Part shown: one piece after another, positions 12,433 to 23,477 of the stretch | How the letters are laid out: every line of letters begins with the position of its first letter | Position numbering within the stretch: position 1 is the stretch's first letter | Assembly: GCA_014904845.1 (NCBI GenBank) | Contig: MU119202.1 | Span: 1,178,001-1,242,000 of the forward strand | Length of the DNA stretch: 64,000 nucleotides | From: Acephala macrosclerotiorum | Lineage: Eukaryota > Ascomycota > Leotiomycetes > Helotiales > Mollisiaceae | Reading direction: 5' to 3' | Notes under the pieces: model-generated | What the model was told of the DNA's origin: nothing | Database searches by the model: none | Seen by the model: the letters and a program-made list of their open reading frames with translations, nothing else | Made by a program: the position numbers and the translations under genes

Positions 12433-13512
12433 TCAATGCTCAACCGCCTCCTTAAAATCCTTCAAAAACAACCACCTCGTCTCCTTCACCCATCCCTTCT
12501 TTTGGAAATCATTCGCATACTTAGGAAAGAAATCCACAACAGGCAACAAACTCCCATCATGCGCCATCACCACAAGAATGTTATCATGAGCATCGGCCTC
12601 GATAACCTTCTCCACTGTCCTCTCTGCCTCATCAGCATCATGCGCCACTCCCTTCCCATCCGGTAATCTCGCAATGCCGAAGAAAGGTTTCTTCCCATCC
12701 CCGTTTCGGTACAGAGGCTCAAACATGGAGCCAGGACAAGGAGTACTGGATTTCGTATCGAAAGGATTCGGCTTGATAGAGTCGGGCAGAGGTAGGTATT
12801 GACTCGGTCGAAACTCTCCTCCATGATGACAGGCATCTCCACCCATAAAGATGAATGAATTCGGATTGTTGGTGACACGGGCAAGTCCACAAATATGTCC
12901 TATCGCATGCCCCGGACTATCCAGGATGTAAAAACTCCCATCTCCGAAGTAATCGAAAGCTTCGAAATTCCCAATCTTTATTCCTTGGTCAAAAGATATC
13001 TCTCGAAGCTCGCGTCCTTCGTAATCACTTTCTCGAATGGGAGAATCTTGATTCTTGGGGTACCCAGGAGTGAAGGCTTCCTTGAATCCAGGACCGACGA
13101 TCAATGCCGTGCTTTTGTCGAATGTTGAAGGATCTCCCACGTGATCCCAGTGCCAGTGAGACCAGATTATTGCTTCGATACTCTTTCCATCAACTCCATT
13201 AACTTCTAACTGTTCCCGAACACCTTGCTTGACTGTAACTTTCCAACCGCCGGAGGTGATACGGTCGACGATTCTTTTAGCGTAATGTTCGTGGTCTTTG
13301 CGGACGCCGAGGTCGAAGAGGAGGGAGCGGTTTGATGGATGCTCGATCAGGAATGAATATGCAGGACAATTGAGGGTATTTAAACCTTTAATATCGGGTT
13401 GGATGAAGCCGGAGGTAGGGATGCCGGAGATGTGGGAGGTGGTGTCGATTATTCGGACTTTGACAGTTGTTGATAAAGAGGGGATTTTGAGGTCTGGTGG
13501 TGGTTGAGCCAT
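12433..13512 (-). CDS. Metallo-beta-lactamase-fold hydrolase, AHL-lactonase-like
   Basis: This is one exon for 359 aa. The zinc signature is clear: S-H-W-H-W-D-H at residues 118-124 (HxHxDH). Further down are the usual later ligands, a His in SPGHAIGH, an Asp in GGDACHH and a His in MAHDG. This order matches the class-B metallo-beta-lactamase fold of N-acyl homoserine lactonases (AttM/AiiA type) and related fungal hydrolases. A two-metal site hydrolysing a lactone or ester is expected; the true substrate is unknown. I start at Met 13512 because it fits the family's N-terminus. The frame is open upstream to an ATG at 13632, which would add 40 residues including a hydrophobic stretch (IALFLIFFC), so a longer membrane-targeted form cannot be excluded. 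It is probably cytosolic in the short form. Confidence 0.85.
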   Translation of the reverse strand: MAQPPPDLKIPSLSTTVKVRIIDTTSHISGIPTSGFIQPDIKGLNTLNCPAYSFLIEHPSNRSLLFDLGVRKDHEHYAKRIVDRITSGGWKVTVKQGVREQLEVNGVDGKSIEAIIWSHWHWDHVGDPSTFDKSTALIVGPGFKEAFTPGYPKNQDSPIRESDYEGRELREISFDQGIKIGNFEAFDYFGDGSFYILDSPGHAIGHICGLARVTNNPNSFIFMGGDACHHGGEFRPSQYLPLPDSIKPNPFDTKSSTPCPGSMFEPLYRNGDGKKPFFGIARLPDGKGVAHDADEAERTVEKVIEADAHDNILVVMAHDGSLLPVVDFFPKYANDFQKKGWVKETRWLFLKDFKEAVEH

Positions 13513-14194
13513 TTTCGAAAATTGAAAGCGCGGATGAAAGCAAAAGAATATTAAAAATAATGCTATGAACTTGAATGTTTCGAAAGTCGTGGCTAAGACT
13601 CTTCGATAACAGGAAAGGAAAGGAAAGAGCATGCATTGAAGAACAACACCTTGAAGATGGCCTCGGAGCCTGACGTCAGCAACGTTGCTTTAAGTCCGAA
13701 GCTTGCATTCAAATGCATGATAGGTTACTTATCTGCGAGATTAATCCGAACTATAAGAAAAGGGCAAAAGTTGAGAGACCTCTCATGATGTGCAGCATGT
13801 CTCTAGGTTCATATGATTCAAAGACCAGATGAAGAGTGTGAGAAAAAGGAGACAGTCAGCGAGGCTACGAGGCTGACTGGGCACCCTTGTTGGCGGGGCC
13901 AAACATCGTCAGTAAAGGGACGCCCAGACTTACTCGAAACAGCCATGCTGCACGTGCTATGCGTCATTCCTCTCTCAATTGGCCTCCTGTTGTTCACACC
14001 TGCCGTGTATATAAGCTCTTACCAAGTCGGGATAGGCGACATCCGTTAGCCTTCTGCGTACCCTTAAGTTTTCCCACTACCACATTTTTTATCTTTGGAG
14101 TTTTGGAGTCATCCCCACCGAATCTGCACCCTCGAGGGCATAATTCCCATTATCACTACCTCTTTAGCACTTCAACCCCCTCCCAAAAATCAAG
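13513..14194. other. Divergent intergenic region between lactonase-like gene and XPT1
   Basis: This holds the promoters of two divergently transcribed genes. A TATA-like box is listed separately, and pyrimidine-rich sequence (14155-14190) precedes the XPT1 start. No gene was recognised. Confidence 0.5.
14008..14014 (+). promoter_or_regulatory. TATA-like box upstream of XPT1
   Basis: The sequence TATATAA lies about 180 bp before the XPT1 start codon and on its strand. Distance and sequence are compatible with a core promoter with a roughly 150-nt leader, but nothing else confirms it. Confidence 0.35.
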
Positions 14195-14963
14195 ATGGTC
14201 GTCAAGGAGTACTTGACCTACAACCAGGTACCTTCAAACCCTAGAAAACTACCCCTCGCGAGGCGAAAATCTGACAGCCCTGCAGGTCCACAAGCTCTGC
14301 CAGGAAGCCGCTCCTCGAATTCTGGAAGACTTCAAGCCCCAGCTTATGATCGCGATCGGAGGCGGTGGGTATGTTCCCGCGCGCATTTTGCGATCCTTCT
14401 TGAAGCAGCCTGGGTCCCCGAATATCCCTATTCAAGCTATTGGTCTCTCCCTCTACGAGGCTCTCCCTTCGAACCATCCTTCGGGAGCGAATACGCCAGG
14501 CGATGTCGAACAACTTGGTACCAAGGTTACAAGGACTCAATGGTTGGATTTGACGAGTTTGGGGGAGATGGAGAACTTGGTTGGCAAGCGCATCTTGATC
14601 GTGGATGAGGTCGATGATACTAGGACAACGCTGGAATATGCTGTCAAGGAGTTAGAGAAGGATGTTGAGCTCGCTAGGCAGAAGCTCGGTGTTAAGGGGG
14701 AGAAGACCGTTTTCTCGGTGTTCGTCTTACATGTAAGTCTTATCTAGGAAACCTTTCTGTGAGGCTACGCGTCATCACGAACGCGGCTGACATCTTTCCA
14801 GAACAAGAACAAATCCAAGAAGGGCTCGTTACCCGAAGACATGCTCAAGGAGAATAGATATCTGGCAGCTCGAACAGTTGGTGACGTCTGGATTTGCTAC
14901 CCTTGGGAGGCCACAGACATCGATGAGCACGACATTATGGCCGAGAAGCAACCAGCGACATAG
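14195..14963 (+). CDS. XPT1: Xanthine/guanine phosphoribosyltransferase
   Basis: Three exons, 14195-14227, 14286-14732 and 14802-14963, give 213 aa, close to the 209 aa of yeast Xpt1. Introns of 58 and 69 nt have gtacct/gcag and gtaagt/ccag borders, and all junctions keep frame. The protein begins MVVKEYLTYNQ and continues through IAIGGGGYVPARILR. The PRPP-binding loop of type-I phosphoribosyltransferases is at residues 113-125 (ILIVDEVDDTRTT). The enzyme transfers phosphoribose from PRPP to xanthine or guanine, making XMP or GMP in purine salvage in the cytosol. The C-terminus contains the family's VGDVWICYPWEA segment. The first exon codes for only 11 residues. Confidence 0.93.
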
Positions 14964-15401
14964 GCTTTCGTATAAGGTTAGAGCAATAGATCTCAACAGT
15001 CGCATAGAGGGTGTCTTGCAACCATCTACTCATATAGCTGAGCGACGAGCTATTTGGTAATCTTGTAAACGTCTGAACTTTTACCAATTGTCAAGCGTAC
15101 GTGAAAACATTCTGGGGCGGGCGAAAGCCTATCGAGGTCGCTATCTTAGTTCGCCTTCAGCGGCCGAGAGTGGGGTTTAAGGGGCCGAAACGGCGTAGCG
15201 GGGTGGATAACATACCCTAGAGAGTTCGTTCATCTCACGCTTCACTCGCCCACGACTGCTATTATTACTCTTTGCCCTACGGGTCCCATCATCACGAATC
15301 ATAACCGACGCCAAAATCTCACATATAGCATCTCATTCTAAGCGAAACTCTTTCTTACTCACAACATATATAAACTCAGATCCCCGAAATTTCCGTCTCA
15401 G
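14964..15401. other. Intergenic, promoter of the dehydrogenase gene
   Basis: This short spacer holds the 3' flank of XPT1 and the promoter of the downstream gene. The TATA box near its right end is listed separately. No other feature was seen. Confidence 0.5.
15367..15374 (+). promoter_or_regulatory. TATA box close to the dehydrogenase start
   Basis: TATATAAA begins 35 bp before the first in-frame ATG (15402). A transcript starting 25-35 bp downstream of this box would begin almost at that ATG. That favours the second Met (15450) as the main start, unless transcription starts elsewhere. Confidence 0.45.
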
Positions 15402-16822
15402 ATGCTTTCAAGTGTTGTTCACCGTCTCCGAAGTCTGACATCAACAATCATGGGAGAAGCCTCGCCTCCGAAAGGGGAGTATATTCTCGTTTGCTTACCC
15501 TTCCCCGAATCAATTCTACATCCAATTATCGAAAGCGTAAAGAAAAGACATCACAATGTTGAGATTGAATATCACGATATCAATCTCATCCCAGGATGGG
15601 TAATGGGCGACAACAGCGTTTCCGAAGGTACTATTCTCATCTACCTCATTCATCAACACCCTCTAACAAATGTCGCACAGAAACATGGAAAAAAGTCACA
15701 ATTCTTGTGACGCTCACCACCCTCCCACCAAACACCACCATCGCCAAAAACCTCAAACTCATTCATCTCGCCAGCGCCGGTGCAAACCACATCGCCAACT
15801 CCCCCATCTGGAAAGAAACAGACATCACTCTCACCAATTCGTCTGGAGTCCATGGTCCCCAAATTGCGGAATGGGTCATCATGCAAATTCTGAGCCATGC
15901 TCACAAGGAGAAATTGCTCGTTGAGTGGCAGAAGCAGCATAAATGGGGGAAGCACACCGAGGTGGGATTCGTTCGAGATTCTGTGGGGCAACGACTCGGT
16001 GTTCTGGGATACGGGTAAGTAGTCAACATTTCGCCCTCAAATTGCGTGATTGCTCTACATGCGCTCCCGTCTATCAAAATGAAAATACATACTGATTCGT
16101 CACGCAGTGCAATTGGGCGTCAAAGTACGCAATACCTCTTTTATATTTCTACTCCTCGGTCTTAAGAATGATTTCCTTGACCGGCGAGTTTTGCTTCATC
16201 TGGATTTGCTTTGGAGGAATGATTGCTAATATAGAAGAAAACAGCCGCGAGACTTGCCAAAGCATTGGGAATGGACGTTATTGCGTACACGGCCTCTCCT
16301 CGCACCACACCAGAATCCAAGAAAGACAGAGGTTACATCGTCCCCGGAACCGGCGACGAAGATGGCCTCATCCCCTCAGCCTGGTACTCCGGCCTCGACA
16401 AAGCCTCCCTCCACAACTTCCTAAAACAAGACATCGACATCCTACTAATCTCCGTCCCCTTGACGCCAGAAACCACCCACCTCCTCGGAGCAGAAGAATT
16501 CGCCATCCTAGGCAAAACGAACGCGTTTATCGCGAACATTGCTCGTGGCGCAATAGTGGTTCAAGATGAACTTATCAAGGCGTTGAAGAAGAAGCCTGAA
16601 GAAGGGGGGTTGAGAGGTGCGGCGCTGGATGTCACGGACCCAGAACCGTTGCCAGAGGGGAGTGAGTTGTGGGACTTGGAGAATGTGGCAATTACGCCGC
16701 ATGTTAGTGGACTGGGGACTATGTATGCGAGTCGGACGTTTGAGATTTTGGAGAGAAATCTGGGGGCGATTGAAAGGGGGGAGAAGTTGATTAATGTTGT
16801 GGATAAGAAGAAGGGTTATTAG
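15402..16822 (+). CDS. D-isomer-specific 2-hydroxyacid dehydrogenase
   Basis: Four exons, 15402-15627, 15681-16014, 16108-16124 and 16245-16822, give 384 aa. Exon 3 is a 17-nt microexon; it is needed to rebuild the NAD-binding Rossmann loop G-Y-G-A-I-G-R-Q, which is encoded across three exons. Other family marks are the catalytic Arg in NIARGAIV, the Glu in DPEPLP and the His in ITPHVSG. The enzyme should reduce 2-keto acids (or oxidise D-2-hydroxyacids) with NAD(P)H. The substrate (glyoxylate, hydroxypyruvate or another) cannot be read from sequence. Residues 1-16 are basic and could be a mitochondrial presequence. Alternatively translation starts at Met 17 (15450, context aatcATGG), as the nearby TATA box suggests. 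Confidence 0.9.
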
Positions 16823-17615
16823 ACTTTGGATGCATGGAGGATGTTTGGGGTGAGTTGGGTATTAAAGCATAGGAAAAGGGGAAGCGAGATTTCGTCCTAT
16901 TCAGGATTTCGCATTCGGGTACCGTCAGTGCCGACTAGAAACGAGTTATGATTGTCTCTCAAAGAAGCAGTACTCGACATAGTCCTGATTGTCCGACTTC
17001 GAGTGGGCATCGCAAGTCGGTTGCGATCTTCTCGCCTCATCCTCAATGTCCTGCTGGGACTTGGTGCTTCAGTATTTCCCGAATGTCTAAGTTGCAATAC
17101 CGCCCCACAACCACGTACTTGCCGACTTGCAAGTGAGGCTGAGACACTGGCACCCTCAGTCCCATTAATAATATTCGAGGCAGTGAGCTTTTGAGAGTGT
17201 AACGGACGAGACGTATATACAGCTCCTTTAGTTGGCACTCGCAGCAACTAAAGACACTTGCTGAAAGACGGATTCAATGAGTTGTTCTAGTCCTGATTAT
17301 ATACCATATCATATAATGTCGAAGAAAACAGTTCAACACGCACTAGAAGGCGCTCCGTTTGATTATACAATTTCCAGAACTCGTCCTCTCGAGGCCTACC
17401 CAGCTACTGATGAAATCTGCCAAGAGTTCCGCCCAGTGTATGCTTTTGGAACCCCATCCCCAACGCCTTGCTATGCTTTCCCTTCAATATGTGTTCAAAG
17501 AATCCTCGTTTTCTGAATGAGGAGGGTGGTGTGTTCATGTCTTGATTCGCCGTCGTCGTCATCGTCGTTCAAGGATATCGAGCCCCTCTCGTTTCACCTG
17601 AACCATCCAAATCAC
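16823..17615. other. Intergenic between convergent genes
   Basis: This is the 3' region of the dehydrogenase gene and of the minus-strand glycine-zipper gene. Short open frames here have no supportable features. Confidence 0.5.
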
Positions 17616-18393
17616 CTAACCATCTTTCTTCACTTCCTCCAAATTCGTCTCGCCATCCTCACCTTCTCTGTTCTCCTTCATTCCCTTAGCACCAGACAAT
17701 TTCCACCAAGGCCCATGAATCGCACCTGCCGCCGCCCCTCCAAGTATCCCCACACCAGTAGTAGGAATACTCACAATACCACCAACCAACGTCCCGACAG
17801 CAGCACCAAGCCCCATCCCAATACCCGTCCCAATTCCGCCGCCCATTCCAGCTCCTTGCCACACTCCGGACTGGAGTCGGGCCACTGCTTTCATCTCCGC
17901 CTTACTCTTCCTCTCCTGCTTATCCGCCTCCTTCAATATCGCTTTCTTCTCTTCTGGGTCCTCACCTGTACATCACCATACATCAGCTCCTACCCTCTCA
18001 TCTCCGGAAAACATAAAAAGAAAGAAAGAGAAATGGTATATGCATACAAGCTTCAGCCCGTTCCCTAGCCTCCTTCGCATTCTTCTCCGCATTCTCCGCA
18101 GCCTTCAACCTCTCCGACGCATACTTCAACACCTTCTCTTTCGAACTCTCTTTCGATGGAATTTCCGGTATTTGGTTTTTGAATTCTTGGACTATTTGTT
18201 CGGGAACATTATCGCCTGCTTGAGCTATAGCTTTATCCAATGCTTCTGCATTTGCTACTTTTCCGTCCGCCATCTCGGGTGTGTTGTTGAACTTCTGGGG
18301 ATCAGCTCTGAGACGAACGAGGAGGATACCAATGAATGCTGAAGCTAACAGCAACAGCACGATATATTCAAATATAGAGATTTTCTCGAACAT
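17616..18393 (-). CDS. Membrane-anchored protein with coiled segment and glycine zipper
   Basis: Two exons, 18393-18048 and 17965-17616, are joined by an 82-nt intron (gtatgc to tacag, phase 1), giving 231 aa. Residues ~9-27 form one membrane helix (EYIVLLLLASAFIGILLV), probably a signal anchor. Residues ~85-135 are charged and helical (repeated Ala/Glu/Lys), a likely coiled coil. Residues ~150-185 contain a run of GxxxG spacings (GMGGGIGTGIGMGLG), a glycine-zipper pattern like those that pack in membranes. The tail is acidic and Lys-rich. Similar small proteins are common in ascomycetes but I know no function. A place in the ER or the mitochondrial membrane is a guess from the N-terminal anchor. 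Confidence 0.75.
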
Positions 18394-20970
18394 TTGATTG
18401 CATATGAGTAGGTAGAGAATAATGGAATGTTAGGAAGTTGTGAAAGAGAGGAGTTTACGAGAGTGTGGGGTGTTAAATGACGTCAATAGCACGTGCTTGC
18501 TTGCATCTGATGTTCAAAATCCCTGTACTCACGATGTGAACTTCGACACTTGCCTCGTTGCCTTATATCATTTGCGGCTCAAAATAATGATTGTCTTGCA
18601 AAAGCAGGATATTTGGAAGTTTAGAACGAAGGATGGAACGTCATGTGGCTAACTGGATGGGGGCAAGATGTGGCGGGGTCCCGCGATTTGGCTCAGTGGC
18701 TAAGCGAGGTGTGGATAGGGGTTGTGGTTATGGCTGAAGTCGATGGAGGATGATCTGCTGTAAATTACTTGGAATATTTAGAGAGCATATCTGAATTTCG
18801 AGGGATGGATGTGTAGAATTGACTTGATGACACTTTAAGACACTCCAATTTTAACATAGAGGAAATTCGAAGCTGAGTGTAGCTACCCCGCATCTTCCTC
18901 AATTCACCTCGACTGCTGGAAATTAGGAGATTTGATTCTGCGCTAGAAAAACTTCTCAAGGTGGGATATGAGGGGCAGTATAGTACTTATGAGATAGCCA
19001 GTAGTAGCCTAGTAAATAACCTTAAAGGACTGCGGTATGAAGCTTTTCCTTGCACATCGTCTGGACTCAGGCCGACTGTCAACTGTGCCACACCGCCGTC
19101 TGGACCCCTCCTTGGAAGGGCAATCTAGAAAAATGGTTTGGGGTACCCGACGACTCGTGACATATTCGTCCGTTCCTATGGTCGAAGCTGAAAACGGATG
19201 GATTTTAGGACATCTGACAAGTTTTGGCACACTCGTCCATTCTCAAAATTTCGAGACCACGTTTGACAGCAGCGATACTCCCTGGATATGTGACGACTTT
19301 GAAAGTACTCGTCCGTTACCAAGCATTTGAAACCAAGCTTGACAACGATATGTCTTGAGACACCCGACACATTCTAGCACACTCGCCCGTTTCAAAACAT
19401 TTCAATTCCATGCTTGACAACGCCCTGGATATCCGACGATGTCCAGAGCACTCGTCCGTTCCCAGCCTAAACGCCCAGGACTAACCTTGACAACGATATT
19501 CTCAAAACATCCGACGATGCTCTTTCTGGGCAACCGTCTAACTTTGTAACTTCTTAGAAGAGGTTTGGATTTTGCGCATGCATGGCGGCATGAAATACTA
19601 GATTTGCATCCTTATTCGGCCGTCTAAGGTATTTCTGTCTACCTTTCTTGTGACCTGATCCGCACCATTGCATGAGCAATAGTACAATAGGTAATACAAG
19701 TATTTATACCACATTTGCCACGAAAGTTAGGCAATTTGGACTTGGAAGATGACGTATGCTTGCTGGGAGTCGTGAGATTCACCGATTTATTTTTGCTTGA
19801 AACTCGAACCTTTTGCACCTGCAGACTATGACTAAGTATATAATCATTGGCCCACCACCTGCGACACGAAAATTACTCTCAAACGTCGTCTTCTGGGCTC
19901 CGCCAACCCACTCGGGAATGGAGGGAGAAGGATGTCGCGGCCAATGTGGTACACTGCCATGTAGCCTGGGACTTTAAGGACAGGTTCAGGTTTGTGTTTC
20001 CTTTAGAAGTTCGTCGGTCATCGCAGTAAAGATGACAATGGGTCGCGAGTTGGCAGCGAAACCCAAAGAGCTCGGACGGAATTTTCTTCTAAGTAAACTT
20101 CCCGAGTTGACACGGCATGGTTATTCTATCTCAAACCTGACGCATCGTGCGGCGGGATATTGGGCTGGCATCCGCAGCAACCATGGCCAGCAACAGGAAC
20201 AGGTTGAAATGCTGTAGTAATTACAAAAGCAGGACGGCATCGTATTCATACTACTCCTGAGGACATAGGTGCTTTCTGAATTCGCTTATAACGTATTCTT
20301 TCAAAATGACGCTGTTGCATTCACCAGAGGAAGTCTGCCTGACGAGTCGTCTCAGCCTTGCGCACTTGCTGCCTAGAACCGAGTATATAAACAACCAGAC
20401 CGAAGATTTCCAAGCTTACAAACAGCGTGGAGCAAGTCGACTACAACCACTCTCAAGAGAGGAAGATGAGGGTTGCACATGGCCGGCTGAGAGGATTGCA
20501 TATAGCTTGACTCGAGAAGCAGTTGTCGAGCTTTGGTCCTGTATTCCCTGGCGCTGTGGTTATGAATTATTGGATGGATCATGGTGACAATCTTTCGGAA
20601 GCTGACAGCAAGACTTGAGGAGATGGGAGGAAACTACTAGCATGCTGGCCTCATCTCTTGTTTACCTCCTGGATGACACAATTCTAACGGATGCGTAGCG
20701 GAATGAGACGCTAATATCGGGAGCAAGAAGCATAATCTCTCAGTACATTGGCAAGGTAGTGCAGGAAGAGACAATAAGAGCCCGCTGGGACACTAACCTC
20801 TCCGAATGACCCAGAACTTGACGAATATTGAGCAGACAAGAAAATCCATCATCTAAGCCAAGCAGAAAGCCCATTGGCAAGGAAGAGAATATGGCAGGAA
20901 CAAGCAAAGTGGTATATTCTTCGTCTCGTTAACTCATTATCATAGCATATCAAATCCCAAACATCACCTC
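18394..20970. other. 2.6-kb intergenic region with a degenerate tandem repeat
   Basis: No gene was recognised. The left part is promoter sequence of the glycine-zipper gene. The middle holds the tandem repeat listed separately. The right part is the 3' side of the 814-aa gene. A tRNA A-box-like phrase near 18690 was examined and rejected. Confidence 0.5.
19163..19520. repeat. Degenerate ~72-bp tandem repeat, five units
   Basis: A phrase close to ACTCGTCCGTT occurs at 19163, 19231, 19307, 19381 and 19450, with spacings of 68, 76, 74 and 69 bp. In most units it is followed about 20-25 bp later by a second shared phrase close to GCTTGACAACGAT. The units have drifted by substitutions and small indels. 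No open frame runs through all units. This could be an old minisatellite or an array of protein-binding sites. Confidence 0.65.
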
Positions 20971-23477
20971 TCAAGATGTTGGCATCAGCAATCCAACCAA
21001 AGCTCTTACAGCACCTATAGGACCCTTCTCCTTATGCAGCTTGTCGAACGTCCCTGACACCTTGGTGAGACTGCTTCGCTCGTCTGCTTGTTGCCCTATC
21101 TTCTGTTAGCATATTTTCCGATCTGCAGGATGTGAGGGAACATACAACTCTTCGGCACCCTCGCAGCAGCCCCGAGCGAGCTTTCCACCTCTCCAGTCCA
21201 GTCAAACCCTATCTTCCACTCAAACCTCAACTCCACCACCTCATTCGAGAGCTCCATACTACTTCGTCCGAAATGGGGTAACAGCTGTTTTCTGGTCCAT
21301 TTAACCTTCTCACTTTCATCTTCACCTTCAGCTCCGCCGCCACCCTCATCGACAAGTGCTTGGCGTTTCCGCTTCTTCTTCCTCTGCAGGGACTTTATCC
21401 TCGCCTCAGGTGTCCCAAACTCCTGCTCGACAGCACACCAGAATTGTGCACGCTTGATCGAGACCTCGACCCAGCGTGACATTGCCCAGCAGATGACTGT
21501 GATGTCTCTGCCAAGTGATCCTTCATCTCTTGCTCTTGCTCGAATGAATGTCCCAAGCTCTTTTTCAGCATTCATGTCTAGTCTGAGGATATCGATGGAG
21601 GAAATGGTAAGTGCTGAGGTGTTGACGATCATTGCGAAGCGTGTAGCGAAGAGACCAGACGGATGCGAGGCTGATATAAGGTGTTTTTGCATGAGCGGCT
21701 GCTGCATCTCTTGTGACGAGTTATCCGAGGATATAGGAGCGGATGGGAGGAGAGTGATGGTTGAGGTGTACGTGAGAGAGCTGAACGATTGGAGATACGG
21801 CAATGGATCATCGAGCGCGATTGGCAGGTGCGAGGGCAGTGGCTTTTCTGAGACAGGCAGAGGTGTAGGCCTCCTTCTTGGACCAAATGGCAAGAAGGAA
21901 CGAATTGACTTGAAGATGCTCGTAGGCTTTGGCTTCGATTCAGCTGGGTGTTCTGATGCTGTTGCTCTCGTCAACATAGCACATAGCTCATCTTGGTTAG
22001 GTGCTGTCGCTGGTCCCTTCTTCTTAGACTCTGCCCGCAGGCGCAATCGTTCGTTCTCTTGATTTGCTAATGCAATATCAGCCTGCAACTGCTGCAGCTC
22101 CTTCAGAAGATCATCTCGAGCTTTCTTCTTAGCAGCGTGAGGGTCTTCAGGCATGAGAAACCTTGCTGACTTTCGACGTTTGACTGGCTCAGTCTTCGGC
22201 TTTTCCGGCTTCTCTTGCTGTTCTGGCTGTGTCTCCTTTACAACCTCTTCCGGAGCAGGGTCTTTTGGCTTGAGTGGGGACGACTTGAGCTTCTCCGCTG
22301 CTTTCCTCCTCGCTCTCTTGCTTGGCGTATCATGAATACCAGTGGGTGGTGTAGTGACAACTGGATCTGGTATGCCTCTTTGAGTAGGAGTTGGAGGTAG
22401 TTCTGGTTCCGGACGATTCACAGTGAAGAGTTCAGCCATTCCTTGGCCTCTCGATGGCCTGGGTCGTCCCAGTGTGATCAGAGGTTCTTCTGGCTCTTGG
22501 GCTATATCTGGCTGTCGGACATCTTGCTGCGCGGCAAAATCTAGCCTTTCAATATCATCTGGTGGTGATGCCCGTTCTTCATGCGCAATCTCAGCAAGAT
22601 TAACTCTCGGGAGTTCAGATGGCGGCTCTTCAGGCACAATCTCAGCAAAACTTGTTCGAGGTGGTGCTGGCTCAGTCGGAGTTGTAGAGATAGAAGCAGG
22701 AGACTCAATATGGACTGGAGGTTCCGCAAGCCGTGGTGACCTTCGTCGTTCTGAAACAGGCTGCTCAACTGGTTGTGATGACACGGGTGATCTTCTCAGC
22801 CCAGTCTTGCGGAATGGATTGATGTTCTCCTGTTGACCTAGTTGGCTCTCTTGCTGAGCCGGAACTTCAGCCTGTCCAGGCACCGGTGACCTCCTCAAGC
22901 CTTTCTTCTGAAACGGGTTGAAGTCGTCCGGTAAGTCTTTCGTAGGATCCACATCTGGGTACGCAGTAGGCGCTCTCTCAACTCTCTTAACAGGAGACCG
23001 TGGCATTCCCCTTGGTCTTGTAGATAGCCCACCACCAACAGGTTTCGTACTTCGTTTTGGTGTGGTAACTCTTGCTGATTGTGTCATGAACCTTTCTGTC
23101 GCCTGAGGCTCATTCTCTTGCGTCGTCGATGTTGACCCTGATTCTTCCCTCTCTGCTCCTGTAATTGCAGACCGCCCAGTCGCAGCTTGTGTCTCTCCAA
23201 GAGCCTTCGCGAACACATCTTGTAGGTTCCTTCCTCGACTGCCTGGCCTCCCAGACCCAGACCCAGACCCTGAAGATGAGGGTCTATTCAACAATTGTGG
23301 GTTATGTCTCGACAAGCTAGCTTTCGTGGGCGATGCAAATGACGGTCTGCGAGCAGAACCTTTCGTCCCATCTTCTCGAGCAATTGGTACAGGTATCCGA
23401 CTCGGTGTCGCAGGCGCGTCAATTGGGATTGAAGTTGTTGGCGACGTTTTGCGCCGTTTGGCAGGTGAGTCTGCCAT
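20971..23477 (-). CDS. Large Pro/Ser-rich protein with C-terminal folded region, function not recognised
   Basis: Two exons, 23477-21146 and 21083-20971, join in phase 1 through a 62-nt intron (donor gtatgt, branch tgctaac, acceptor aagcag), giving 814 aa. Without this intron the frame stops early. With it the protein gains a tail FDKLHKEKGPIGAVRALVGL. Residues 1 to ~450 are disordered, basic and full of SP/TP sites, with KRRK near the N-terminus (likely nuclear). Two copies of NPF-x-K-x-GLRRSPV lie near residues 187 and 220. A Leu/Gln/Glu-rich coiled coil lies near 450-490. A folded C-terminal half follows. The layout (basic disordered N-terminus, coiled coil, small C-terminal domain) recalls chromatin or kinetochore proteins, but I cannot name the family. 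An upstream in-frame Met at 23495 is an alternative start. Confidence 0.8.

Noticed and set aside
18671..18740. Phrase gatttggctcagtggctaagcg resembling a tRNA 5' half
   Set aside because: No T-loop or 3' acceptor partner follows within 100 bp.
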